NCBI RefSeq assembly: GCF_000239295.1
Contig: NZ_JH417851.1
Coordinates: forward strand, 1 to 33,741
Source: Flavonifractor plautii ATCC 29863
Lineage (GTDB): Bacteria > Bacillota > Clostridia > Oscillospirales > Oscillospiraceae
Length of the DNA: 33,741 nt
Direction of reading: 5' to 3'
Of the stretch, positions 22,801-30,331 are shown piece by piece. Positions within the stretch are counted from its first letter, which is position 1, and each line of letters opens with the position of its first letter. The position numbers and the translations under genes were made by a program. The notes under the pieces were generated by a model, which ran no database searches, was not told where the DNA came from, and worked only from the letters and a program-made list of their open reading frames with translations.

Positions 22801-23972
22801 TTCCGCAGTACCACCGCTCCGATCTCGGTGATTACATCCCGCCGCTTGTCCAGACCGGTAGTCTCAATGTCGAAACAGACGATATCGCCTGTAAAGTCTT
22901 GTTCCTTGTCCCCGTGTACCACCACCCGGTCGTCTACGTCGTTAATGAAGTACGCCTCCACGCCGTAAAGCACCTTGATCTTCTTGGCCGAGTGCCAGGC
23001 ATCGGGGAATGCCTGGGCCACGCCGTGGTCGGTGATGGCGATGGCCCGATGGCCCCACGCTTCCGCCCGCTTGACCACGTTCTTGTCCGGCCCCGCCTTG
23101 GGGCTCACTTGGGTGAGGGCATCCATGGAGGACATGGTGGTGTGCAAGTGGAGCTCCACCCGCTTCTCCGGCGCGTCGTCGGTCTTCATGGGCTTGGCGC
23201 TCTCCATGATGGCGTAGGGCTCCAGCACCATGTCGCCAGTGAAGCGGTCGATGTTCAGCTTGCCCTGGATCACCAGATGCTGGCCCTTCTTCACCCCGTC
23301 CACAATGCCCTTCCCCTCGTCACCGGGGAAAAACTTGGACACCCGCACCGAGCCGGTATAGTCCGTCACATCGAAGCACACCACCCATGCGCCCCGCTTT
23401 TTCAGCTCCCGGTGATCCACGGCAAACACGTCTCCCTTGACGATGACGGTTCCCATGTCCAGCTCCAGGGTGCTCATGGGGATGCTCTCCCGCTTGATTT
23501 CGTGCTTGCCGTAGAGTAGCTTTCCTCTCGGGCCGCCGGAGGCCGCCTTTTTCTCCCGCGGGCTGGCAGTTTTGAGACCAGCCAGAGCTCTCCGGCGGAT
23601 CTCCTCCGTGCGGCGGAAGGCCGCCATGGCATCCTCCTCCACCGGGGCGGCCGGGGGCGGAGGAGGAGGGGCGCTGGCCGCAGGAGCCGGTTCAGCCGCC
23701 ACAGGAGCCGATGTGGGAGCAGTCGCGGCCGCCGCTCCCATCTCCAGCTCCACCCGCTCCACCCGGTAGGCCAAGGCCAGGCTCTTCTCGATCTGGTGCC
23801 GCAGGCCCTCCTCGGGCATTCGAGGGCACTCCACCTTGGCGCGGATAGAGCGGGCCGCCTTATCGATCACCGCCCCCGTGACCAGATAGCCGCCTGCCAG
23901 GGCCGCCAGCTCTTCACCGGGCCGCCAGGCGGAAAACAAATTCAAAAAGGGAATCTTCTGTGCCTGTGACAT
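19812..23972 (-). CDS. polC: DNA polymerase III alpha subunit, PolC type
   Basis: A 1386-residue replicative polymerase of the Gram-positive kind. An N-terminal domain and an Ala/Pro-rich linker (about 80-112) precede the OB fold (about 172-255). PHP residues (VELHLHTTMSS, 272-282; ITDHG, 313-317) follow, split by the DEDDh proofreading exonuclease: D368/E370 in CFDIETTGL, D453 in HNAEFDMGF, and HHRAYDDAA at about 505-513. Then come a zinc knuckle (CPKCKHSDFD ... CPVCGTPY) and the active-site motif VPDIDLNFSGEYQ. ATG at 23972 was chosen over one 13 codons upstream because the latter overlaps ispG. It is the last gene of the long operon. Its final 15 codons and stop are duplicated downstream beyond repeat R. 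Confidence 0.95.
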   Translation of the reverse strand: MSQAQKIPFLNLFSAWRPGEELAALAGGYLVTGAVIDKAARSIRAKVECPRMPEEGLRHQIEKSLALAYRVERVELEMGAAAATAPTSAPVAAEPAPAASAPPPPPPAAPVEEDAMAAFRRTEEIRRRALAGLKTASPREKKAASGGPRGKLLYGKHEIKRESIPMSTLELDMGTVIVKGDVFAVDHRELKKRGAWVVCFDVTDYTGSVRVSKFFPGDEGKGIVDGVKKGQHLVIQGKLNIDRFTGDMVLEPYAIMESAKPMKTDDAPEKRVELHLHTTMSSMDALTQVSPKAGPDKNVVKRAEAWGHRAIAITDHGVAQAFPDAWHSAKKIKVLYGVEAYFINDVDDRVVVHGDKEQDFTGDIVCFDIETTGLDKRRDVITEIGAVVLRNGEVVEQFSTFADPERPLTREITELTGITDEMLRGAPSQAEAINAFLDFVGERPLAAHNAEFDMGFIAEGCRRMGRPFDSTSIDTLILAQNLLPELGKHKLDIVAEHLNLPAFNHHRAYDDAATVGYMLVPFFEMLRDRGVHTLQQINPAMARLRTGGKARRQPKHLIVLAKNQLGLRNLYKLISASHLDHFKRYPIMPKSLINQHREGLIIGSACEAGELFQAVVKRKDFAELKRIASWYDFLEIQPLCNNAFMLRKGMVQSQEELKDFNRTIVSLGEALDKPVCATGDVHFLDPEDEIYRHVLLASKGFEDADSSLPIYFKTTTEMLEEFAYLGKEKAYEVVVRNTNLVADWCEDVVPLPQGLFAPKIENSAEELTSLVWGKAKALYGEEPPKIVVDRINAELGDIIKCKYDVIYMSAQKLVQDSLAHGYLVGSRGSVGSSLVAFMSGITEVNSLPPHYRCPKCKHSDFDTAKEKGIGCGADMPDAVCPVCGTPYAKDGFNIPFETFLGFGGDKVPDIDLNFSGEYQANAHRYTFELFGQTHVFRAGTIGTVAEKTAFGYVKKYMDERGRTVNRAEENRLAQGCTGVKRTTGQHPGGMVVIPQNREIYDFCPVQHPADDPNSDIITTHFEYHSMESNLLKLDMLGHDDPTMIRMLQDLTGVDPQKIPLDDRDTMSIFTSSEVLGFVDDPILGPTGAVAIPEFNTKFTRGMLVDTQPHEFDILLRLSGFSHGTDVWLGNARDLIVDQGVPVGQAIGCRDDIMLFLISCGMPEKRAFKIMESVRKGRGLPDGAEEEMRAAGVPDWYIGSCKKIKYLFPKAHAVAYVMMAFRIAWFKVHRPLAFYAAFFSIRAKAFDATFMCQGMDVCKAKMREIESKEKPSPVEEDILVTLEVVYEFYLRGFTFEHMDLYRSHAVNFLPDNEKGSLLPPFTSVPGLGETAAWSIMEQREGKRFISIEEFSAACPKVSKTHIEQLKAAGALDGMPDTSQITLFDGLF

Positions 23973-23997
23973 GGTTGAAACGCTCCTGCCTCCTCCG

Positions 23998-25035
23998 TCA
24001 AAGTTCCTCAATTAGTGCGAAAAGCTCGTCCACCAGGGCCTCCTGGGGAACCTTTTTCACGATCTCTCCCTTGCGGAAGAGCAGGCCCTCCCCGTTGCCG
24101 CCGGCGATGCCCACGTCGGCGGCGGAGGCCTCTCCGGGGCCGTTGACCACACAGCCCATGACCGCCACGGTGATGGGCTTGTCCACGGCCTTAAGCCGCT
24201 CCTCCACCTGGGTGGCCAGGCCGATGAGGTCGATACGGGTGCGCCCGCAGGTAGGGCAGGACACCAGCTCCGGTCCCTCCTTCCGCACCCCGGCGGCCTT
24301 GAGGATGTCCCGGGCGGCGTATACCTCCTCCACCGGATCGGCGGAGAGAGAGACCCGCATGGTGTCCCCGATACCCATGGCCAGCAAGCCGCCGATGCCC
24401 ACCGCGGATTTGAGGGTGCCCATGCGCAGGGTGCCGGTCTCCGTCACCCCAAGATGTAAAGGATAATCACTTTCCCGATTCATCAGGCGGTAGGCCGCCA
24501 TGGTGGTGCGCACGCTGGAGGACTTGAGGGACACGCATATGTCGGTAAAGTCAAATTTCTCCAGCAGGCGGATATGTCCAAAGGCCGACTCCACCAGGGC
24601 CTCCGGCGTCACCCCGCCGTATTTGGCCAGGATGGGCTTCTCCAGGGAGCCGCCGTTGACTCCGATACGGATGGGAATCCCCTTTTGGCGGCAGGCGTCG
24701 GCCACCGCCTTCACCCGGTCCTCCCCGCCGATGTTGCCCGGATTGATGCGCACTTTGTCGCACCCGGCGGCCACGCACTCCAGGGCCAGCCGGTAATCGA
24801 AATGGATGTCCGCCACCAGAGGGATGGGGCTCCGCTCCCGAATGGCCCCCACCGCCCGGGCGGCGGCCAGATCGGGCACCGCCACCCGCACAATCTCGCA
24901 CCCCGCCGCCGCCAGACGTTTGATCTGCTCCGCTGTGGCGGACACATCGTCGGTGCGGGTGTTGGTCATGGACTGAATGGTGACCGGAGCACCCCCCCCG
25001 ATGGGGACGCCGCCCACGCGAATCTGTCTGGTCAT
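23998..25035 (-). CDS. ispG: 4-hydroxy-3-methylbut-2-enyl diphosphate synthase (flavodoxin/ferredoxin)
   Basis: A 345-residue enzyme of the MEP isoprenoid pathway. It converts methylerythritol cyclodiphosphate to HMBPP with a [4Fe-4S] cluster. The N-terminal TIM barrel has [13 protein letters not shown] and [12 protein letters not shown]. The cluster-binding part near the C-terminus has [11 protein letters not shown] and [12 protein letters not shown]. It has the short bacterial form with no inserted domain. GGAGG precedes the ATG, 13 bp after the rseP stop. The gene dxr of the same pathway lies two genes upstream, so the operon supplies isoprenoid precursors for UppS. The flavodoxin/ferredoxin protein elsewhere in the window could be a reductant, but this is speculation. 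Confidence 0.95.
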   Translation of the reverse strand: MTRQIRVGGVPIGGGAPVTIQSMTNTRTDDVSATAEQIKRLAAAGCEIVRVAVPDLAAARAVGAIRERSPIPLVADIHFDYRLALECVAAGCDKVRINPGNIGGEDRVKAVADACRQKGIPIRIGVNGGSLEKPILAKYGGVTPEALVESAFGHIRLLEKFDFTDICVSLKSSSVRTTMAAYRLMNRESDYPLHLGVTETGTLRMGTLKSAVGIGGLLAMGIGDTMRVSLSADPVEEVYAARDILKAAGVRKEGPELVSCPTCGRTRIDLIGLATQVEERLKAVDKPITVAVMGCVVNGPGEASAADVGIAGGNGEGLLFRKGEIVKKVPQEALVDELFALIEEL

Positions 25036-25048
25036 AGGACAAGCCTCC

Positions 25049-26125
25049 CTACAGGATCAATTTGTTTACGTCGCTGACGGCCACCACCACCATCAGGGCA
25101 ATGAGGCAGAAGAAGCCCGCCATATTGATATAGCCCAGGTACTTCTGGTCGATACGCCTGTGGGTGAAGAAGTGGTAAATGCCGCCCACGAGTAGGAAAA
25201 GAATCTGCCCGCCGTCCAGAGCGGGGATGGGCAGCAGGTTCATCACCGCCAGATTGATGGCGATCAGCGCCACAAAGCTGAAAATATTGAGCAGAGCCCC
25301 GGCCATTCCGGCGGCAGCCGCCCCCTGCTGGCCCACCTCGCCGGCCATGGCGAAGATGCCGATGGGGCCGGCCATGTCGTTGAGGCTCACCGCGCCGCGG
25401 ATCAGATCCCCCAGACTGAGCCATACCGTTCGCACGTAGTCGATGGACTGGTACCAGGCGTTGCGCAGGGTGCCCAGGGGCCCGGCCTCCCGGAGCTCCC
25501 CCACCATGACTCCCCGCTTCAGGCTCTGCTGGCCGCTCTCGTCGGTGAGGGTACGGTAGGGCAGGTGCAGAGTGCCCAGATCGAGCCGCCGGCCGTCCCG
25601 GAGCACCTCGACGGCCACATCCTCCCCCGCCCGGCCCAGGAAAAGAATCGCATCGCTCTGGAAATAGATGCGGTGCCCGTCGATGCGGTAGAATTCGTCG
25701 CCGGGCAGCAGGCCGGTCTCCCGAATGTCCTCCGCCCCCGGCAGATAACCGCTGACCACCGGCGCGGACGGACTCCCCGCCACGGAAAAGAGCACCAGCA
25801 GGATCACCAGCCCCGTCACAAAATTCAAAAATGCTCCGGCCACCAGAATGATGAATTTTTTCCACGCCGGCTTACCGCTGAAGGACCGGGGATCGTCCGA
25901 GGCCTCCTCCTCACCCTCCATGGAGCAGAACCCTCCGATGGGCAGGGCCCGGAGAGAGTAGGTCGTCTCCCCCCTTGTCCTGGAGAGCAGCTTAGGGCCC
26001 ATACCGATGGCGAACTCCTCCACCCGCACCCCCAGGGTCTTGGCCGCGATGAAGTGTCCGAACTCATGGATGGCGATGAGCGCGCCGAAGAGCAGGATGG
26101 TAATCAGGATGAACAGGATGGTCAT
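25049..26125 (-). CDS. rseP: Site-2 protease RseP (zinc membrane metalloprotease)
   Basis: A 358-residue intramembrane protease. The zinc motif HEFGH is at 20-24 in the first membrane helix, and the third ligand is in LDGG (303-306). Between them lies a PDZ-like domain (about 115-185, [16 protein letters not shown]). Members cut membrane-bound anti-sigma factors or signal-peptide remnants. The window also encodes a membrane anti-sigma factor (3246-4640), a possible substrate, but no link beyond co-occurrence is seen. The order dxr-rseP-ispG is the common Firmicutes arrangement, and the gaps are 13 and 15 bp. A single PDZ domain is normal for Gram-positive RasP-type enzymes. Confidence 0.93.
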   Translation of the reverse strand: MTILFILITILLFGALIAIHEFGHFIAAKTLGVRVEEFAIGMGPKLLSRTRGETTYSLRALPIGGFCSMEGEEEASDDPRSFSGKPAWKKFIILVAGAFLNFVTGLVILLVLFSVAGSPSAPVVSGYLPGAEDIRETGLLPGDEFYRIDGHRIYFQSDAILFLGRAGEDVAVEVLRDGRRLDLGTLHLPYRTLTDESGQQSLKRGVMVGELREAGPLGTLRNAWYQSIDYVRTVWLSLGDLIRGAVSLNDMAGPIGIFAMAGEVGQQGAAAAGMAGALLNIFSFVALIAINLAVMNLLPIPALDGGQILFLLVGGIYHFFTHRRIDQKYLGYINMAGFFCLIALMVVVAVSDVNKLIL

Positions 26126-26140
26126 AGCATCGCTCCTTAC

Positions 26141-27304
26141 TCAGTGCGTATCGGGCCGGTGTCCCCGCACGGCCTCCCGCGCCGCCTGATCCGCGTCCAG
26201 AATGTCCCCCAGGGAGGGAGACTGCACCGCGGGAACCGCGGCCATGGCGTAGGCCACCTGCTCCGCAATGCCGGAAAAAGAGAGCTGTCCGGCCAGGAAC
26301 TGCCCCACGGCCTCCTCGTTGGCCCCGTTGAGCACCGCCGTGGCGCTGCCGCCGGTGTGGGCGGCCTCCAGGGCCAGGGCCAGACAGGGGAACGCCACAT
26401 AGTCCGGCGCATGGAAGGTCAGGGGCGGGCAGGACAGCAGGTCCAGCGGCTCTGCCACCGCCGCAACCCGGCCGGGCCAAGTCAGGGCGTATTGAATGGG
26501 CAGGCGCATATCGGGCACGCCAAGCTGCGCCAGCACCGCATGATCACAGTATTCCACCAGGGAATGGACTATACTCTCCCGGTGAATCACAATGGAGATT
26601 TTTTCCGGGGGCATGTGGTAAAGGCGCATGGCCTCAATAAATTCCAGTCCCTTGTTCATCATGGTGGCCGAGTCCACGGAGATCTTGGCCCCCATATTCC
26701 AGTTGGGATGGGCCAGAGCCTGCTCTACCGTCACTCCGGCAAGGTCCTCCCCTTTCCATCCCCAGAAGGGGCCGCCGGAGGCGGTCAGAATCAGGCGGCG
26801 CACCTCTCCCCTGTCCTGGCAGCCCTGGAGACACTGGAAGATGGCGGAGTGTTCCGAGTCCACCGGCACCACTTGGGAGCCGCTCCATGCAGCCGCATCG
26901 CTCACCAGCTCCCCGGCGCACACCAGTGTCTCCTTGTTGGCCAAGGCGATGCGCTTACCAGCCCGGATGGCGGCCAAAGTGGGACGGAGTCCCACGATCC
27001 CCACCACGGCGGTGAGCACCGTGTCCGCCGCCTCCAGGCTGGCCGCCTCCAGCAGGCCCTCCATCCCCTCCGCCACGCGGATGGGCGTGTCAGCCAGGCG
27101 CAGGCGCAGGGACGCGGCGGCCTCCGGGTCCATCATCACCGCCAGCTCCGGCTGGAAGCGGCGGCACTGCTTCTCCATCTGCTCCACGTCCCGGTTGGCC
27201 GTTAAGGCGGCCACACGCATGCCACAGGCGGCAATCACGTCCAGTGACTGCCGCCCGATGGAGCCAGTGGAGCCCAGCAGAGAAATACAGCGGTTTTGTT
27301 CCAT
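26141..27304 (-). CDS. dxr: 1-deoxy-D-xylulose 5-phosphate reductoisomerase
   Basis: A 387-residue enzyme that makes 2-C-methyl-D-erythritol 4-phosphate with NADPH, the committed step of the MEP pathway. The N-terminal Rossmann motif is LLGSTGSIGRQSLDVI (about 9-24). ANKETLVCAGE and VDSEHSAIFQCLQG contain the substrate and metal ligands. ASGGPFWGW is the flexible loop, and MNKGLEFIEAM follows it. Its ATG lies 1 base after the cdsA stop, indicating translational coupling. Length and motifs are normal for the family. Confidence 0.96.
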   Translation of the reverse strand: MEQNRCISLLGSTGSIGRQSLDVIAACGMRVAALTANRDVEQMEKQCRRFQPELAVMMDPEAAASLRLRLADTPIRVAEGMEGLLEAASLEAADTVLTAVVGIVGLRPTLAAIRAGKRIALANKETLVCAGELVSDAAAWSGSQVVPVDSEHSAIFQCLQGCQDRGEVRRLILTASGGPFWGWKGEDLAGVTVEQALAHPNWNMGAKISVDSATMMNKGLEFIEAMRLYHMPPEKISIVIHRESIVHSLVEYCDHAVLAQLGVPDMRLPIQYALTWPGRVAAVAEPLDLLSCPPLTFHAPDYVAFPCLALALEAAHTGGSATAVLNGANEEAVGQFLAGQLSFSGIAEQVAYAMAAVPAVQSPSLGDILDADQAAREAVRGHRPDTH

Positions 27305-27305
27305 G

Positions 27306-28133
27306 CTATGCTCCTCCCACGGCGGGCAGGAACCGGAGCAACAATTCGATCAGGGGCGCGCAGAAGATCACGCTGTCAAACCGATCCAGCACGCCGCCGT
27401 GTCCGGGAAAAATGTTGCCGAAATCCTTGATTCCGTACTGCCGCTTGATATAGGAAAATGACAGGTCGCCCATCTGGGAGATGGCGCTGCCCAGGGCTCC
27501 GTAGAGGGCCAGGTACAGGTAGTTCACAGTATAGTCGAAGGCGAAGCGGAGCAGCACGCCGTACAGTACCGTGCACACCACCGTCCCCACAAAGCCGCCC
27601 ACGGCCCCCTCCACCGTCTTTTTAGGAGAGAGCTCCGGCGCCAGCTTGTGCCTGCCGAAAGCCATGCCCGCAAACAGTGCGAAGGCATCGCTGATAAAGG
27701 CCGCCACCAGGGGCAGGATGAGCAAAGGCTCCCAGTGCTCCATCTGGCGAATGCGCAGGAAGGAGGACAGGAAGAAGGGGATCACCACAGTCAGGAAAAA
27801 GGCGCCTCCCAGCTTCTCCAGAGACAGGCGCTTGTGGCTTGCGATGGCCTCGGCAAAGAGAAGCACCACATACACGAACAGGCCGCACAGCGCGGGCAGA
27901 GGCCGCCCGTCATAGTAGACCCAGAAGGGAATCAGCCCGGCCAGTATGATGGAGTAGCCGGAGATGCGGGTATGCTTCAAAAAGCCGGTGGACCAGAGCA
28001 CCTCATGCACCGCGATCATGGACAGCCCGGCAATGAGGAGGCACAGAGCCCAAGGATACGCGGGAGAAATCAGGTAAAACAGCACCAGCAGGAGCGGGAT
28101 GAAAATAACCGCCACCATGATTCGCTTACCCAC
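27306..28133 (-). CDS. cdsA: Phosphatidate cytidylyltransferase
   Basis: A 275-residue membrane enzyme that makes CDP-diacylglycerol for phospholipid synthesis. It has about seven to eight membrane helices. The C-terminal family signature is complete: [20 protein letters not shown], then [10 protein letters not shown], with the metal-binding aspartates. The start codon directly abuts the uppS stop codon (no gap). Position between uppS and dxr is the usual one in Firmicutes. Confidence 0.95.
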   Translation of the reverse strand: MGKRIMVAVIFIPLLLVLFYLISPAYPWALCLLIAGLSMIAVHEVLWSTGFLKHTRISGYSIILAGLIPFWVYYDGRPLPALCGLFVYVVLLFAEAIASHKRLSLEKLGGAFFLTVVIPFFLSSFLRIRQMEHWEPLLILPLVAAFISDAFALFAGMAFGRHKLAPELSPKKTVEGAVGGFVGTVVCTVLYGVLLRFAFDYTVNYLYLALYGALGSAISQMGDLSFSYIKRQYGIKDFGNIFPGHGGVLDRFDSVIFCAPLIELLLRFLPAVGGA

Positions 28134-28880
28134 TCAGACACCTCCAAAACGGCGGGAACGGCCCTGGTAGGCCGCCAACGCCCTATGCAGCTCCTCTTTG
28201 GAAAAATCGGGCCACAGTACGTCAGTAAAATAGAATTCCGCATAGGCGGACTGCCACAGCAGGAAGTTGGAAATGCGCACTTCCCCGCTGGGGCGGATCA
28301 CCAGATCCGGGTCGGGTACACCATTGGAGCAGAGGTATTCGGAAAACAGCACCTCGGTCAGCTCCTCCGGTTTCCGTCCTCCCGCCGCACAGTCTGCGGC
28401 GAAATGTCGGGCGGCCCGAACGATCTCGTCCCGTCCCCCATAGTTGAAGCAGACGTTGACCTGCATCCCCTCATACCGCTCGGAAATCTCGCTGGTTTTC
28501 CGGCACATATCCTTGAGCTCCTGGGGCAGCGGCTCCAGATCACCAAAAAAGTGGAGCTTAATTTTGTCCTTCTCCATCTTTTCGATGGACTCCAGCAGAT
28601 ACTTTTTCAGCAGGCCCACGATGGCGGAAACCTCCTCCAGCGGGCGCTTCCAGTTCTCCGTGGAAAAGGCGTACACTGTAAGGTACTCCAGTCCGATCTT
28701 CTGACAATAGGTGGCGATGCTGCGGAAAGTCTCTGCCCCCGCGGCGTGCCCCGCCGTACGAGGCAGGCCACGGCGCTTGGCCCAGCGGCCGTTTCCGTCC
28801 ATGATGATTGCCACGTGGCGGGGCAGGCGGTCAAAATCCACCTGTGCCTCCCCGCTCTCTTTCGTTTTTAAGAATGACAT
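28134..28880 (-). CDS. uppS: Undecaprenyl diphosphate synthase
   Basis: A 248-residue cis-prenyltransferase that builds the C55 lipid carrier of cell-wall synthesis. The catalytic motif IIMDGNGRWAKRRG is at about 25-38 with D28 as the Mg2+ ligand. YAFSTENWKRP, CFNYGGRDEI and DLVIRPSGEVRISNFLLWQS are the other conserved regions. It uses isoprenoid units made by the Dxr/IspG pathway encoded in the same operon. An 82-bp gap with a strong hairpin separates it from frr, so its expression may be reduced relative to the upstream genes. AGGA lies 6 bases before the ATG. Confidence 0.96.
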   Translation of the reverse strand: MSFLKTKESGEAQVDFDRLPRHVAIIMDGNGRWAKRRGLPRTAGHAAGAETFRSIATYCQKIGLEYLTVYAFSTENWKRPLEEVSAIVGLLKKYLLESIEKMEKDKIKLHFFGDLEPLPQELKDMCRKTSEISERYEGMQVNVCFNYGGRDEIVRAARHFAADCAAGGRKPEELTEVLFSEYLCSNGVPDPDLVIRPSGEVRISNFLLWQSAYAEFYFTDVLWPDFSKEELHRALAAYQGRSRRFGGV

Positions 28881-28908
28881 AGTTTATCCTACCCGGTCCC
28901 ATAAAATT

Positions 28909-28940
28909 CCGGTGCGGGACATCCAGGTGTCCCGCACCGT
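28909..28940 (-). terminator. Intra-operon hairpin between frr and uppS
   Basis: A perfect 12-bp stem, CGGTGCGGGACA with TGTCCCGCACCG, around TCCAGG is followed on the minus strand by GGAATTTTAT. It resembles a terminator, but no promoter is visible in the 28 bp before uppS, so it probably attenuates rather than ends the transcript. Confidence 0.7.
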
Positions 28941-28962
28941 GAGGTCTATCTGCTTTACAGGC

Positions 28963-29517
28963 TTAGACCGCCATCAGCTCTGTCTCTTTTTTGGCAGTGA
29001 GCTCGTCGATTTGCTTGCAGCGCTTTTCGGTCATGTCCTGGAGCTCCTTCTCATAGTCCTTCCGGTCGTCCTCGGTAATCTCCGACTTCTTTTCCATGGC
29101 CTTAAACTTTTCCATGGCATCCCGGCGGATGTTGCGGATGGCCACCTTGCCGTTTTCGCCGTACTTCTTGACCTGCTTCGTCAGCTCCTTGCGGCGTTCC
29201 TCCGTGAGCTGCGGAAAGGCAAGGCGAATTACTTTACCGTCATTCTGTGGATTGATGCCGAGATCGGAGGTCTGGATGGCCTTTTCAATGGCCTTGAGCA
29301 GGGTGCTATCCCAAGGCTGGATCATCAGGCTCCTGGGGTCTGGGGAGGAGATAGCCGCTACCTGGTTCAGAGGTGTGGGAGCGCCGTAGTAGTCCACGGT
29401 GATCTTGTCCAGCACAGCGGCGTTGGCGCGGCCGGCCCGGACGCTGGCGAAATCGCTCATGACCACGTCAATGGTCTTCTGCATCTTTGCATCGAATTCC
29501 TTGTTGACTTCCTTCAT
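28963..29517 (-). CDS. frr: Ribosome recycling factor
   Basis: A 184-residue translation factor that splits post-termination ribosomes with EF-G. Family features: VMSDFASVRAGRANAAVLDKI, VDYYGAPTPLNQVAAI, LMIQPWD, LGINPQNDGKVIRLAFPQLT and EERRKELTKQVKKYGE, in the right order for the three-helix bundle and hinge. ATG at 29517 was chosen because AAGGAGG lies 10 bases upstream, and it starts 1 base after the pyrH stop. The upstream in-frame extension lies within pyrH. Length is typical (about 185). Confidence 0.96.
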   Translation of the reverse strand: MKEVNKEFDAKMQKTIDVVMSDFASVRAGRANAAVLDKITVDYYGAPTPLNQVAAISSPDPRSLMIQPWDSTLLKAIEKAIQTSDLGINPQNDGKVIRLAFPQLTEERRKELTKQVKKYGENGKVAIRNIRRDAMEKFKAMEKKSEITEDDRKDYEKELQDMTEKRCKQIDELTAKKETELMAV

Positions 29518-29518
29518 A

Positions 29519-30241
29519 TCACGGTTCCTCCTTGACAATGGTTCCAATTTTCTCTCCCATAACGACCCGCAGGATGTTCTCCGGGTCCTTCAACGCAAAC
29601 AGAACCACCGGGATCTTGTTATCCATGGACAGGGACGTGGCGGTGGAGTCCATCACCTGCAGGTGCTGGGCCAGCACATCGTCATAAGTGATGGTGTCAT
29701 ACTTGACCGCAGAGGGGTCCTTCTTCGGGTCGGCGCTGTAGACGCCGTCAATGTTCTTAGCCAGCAGAATGGCATCCGCGTCGATCTCCGCGGCCCGCAG
29801 CACCGCGGCCGTGTCAGTGGAGAAAAACGGGTTGCCGGTGCCGCAGCCAAAGATCACGACCCGGCCCTTCTCCATGTGCCGGATGGCTTTGGAGCGGATG
29901 TACGGCTCAGCCATGGCGCGCATCTCGATGGCGGTCTGCACCCGCACGTCCACGCCCTTCTGCTCCAGCACGTCGGCCACGGCCAGGGCGTTGATGGTGG
30001 TGGCCAGCATACCCATGTGGTCGGCGCGGGTGCGCTCCATCCGGTCGCCGCCGTCCTTGACGCCGCGCCAGAAGTTGCCGCCGCCCACCACGATGCCGAT
30101 CTGCACGCCACAGGCTACGCACTTCTTGATTACGTCGCACACACTGCCGATCACGTCGAAGTCCAGGCCACGGCTGGCCTCTCCGGCCAGCGCCTCGCCG
30201 CTCAATTTCAAAAGGACCCGCTTATACTGCGGTTCACTCAT
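29519..30241 (-). CDS. pyrH: UMP kinase
   Basis: A 240-residue amino-acid-kinase-fold enzyme that phosphorylates UMP to UDP. Motifs: [13 protein letters not shown] (N-terminal phosphate loop), [27 protein letters not shown]-type region, [17 protein letters not shown] and [16 protein letters not shown]. It is the first gene of the long operon that includes frr, uppS, cdsA, dxr, rseP, ispG and polC. In most Firmicutes tsf and rpsB precede it; here a helicase and a reductase gene lie between it and the tsf remnants. No clear promoter was found in the 90-bp gap to the helicase, although that gap is AT-rich. Confidence 0.96.
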   Translation of the reverse strand: MSEPQYKRVLLKLSGEALAGEASRGLDFDVIGSVCDVIKKCVACGVQIGIVVGGGNFWRGVKDGGDRMERTRADHMGMLATTINALAVADVLEQKGVDVRVQTAIEMRAMAEPYIRSKAIRHMEKGRVVIFGCGTGNPFFSTDTAAVLRAAEIDADAILLAKNIDGVYSADPKKDPSAVKYDTITYDDVLAQHLQVMDSTATSLSMDNKIPVVLFALKDPENILRVVMGEKIGTIVKEEP

Positions 30242-30331
30242 ACGTTCAACCCCTTTATACGGTATTCAGTCCCTTTTATTTTAATATAGTTTTCCACGTT
30301 TGCCTAGGGGTTAGGCCAAAGTTTTTACAAA

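Noticed and set aside
25565-27205. A 546-codon open frame on the plus strand
   Set aside because: It runs antisense across rseP and dxr, both well supported by catalytic motifs and operon context.
30242-30331. A promoter for the pyrH operon in the gap after the helicase gene
   Set aside because: The gap is AT-rich with TATATT and TAAAAT, but no -35 lies at the right distance, so no site is claimed.
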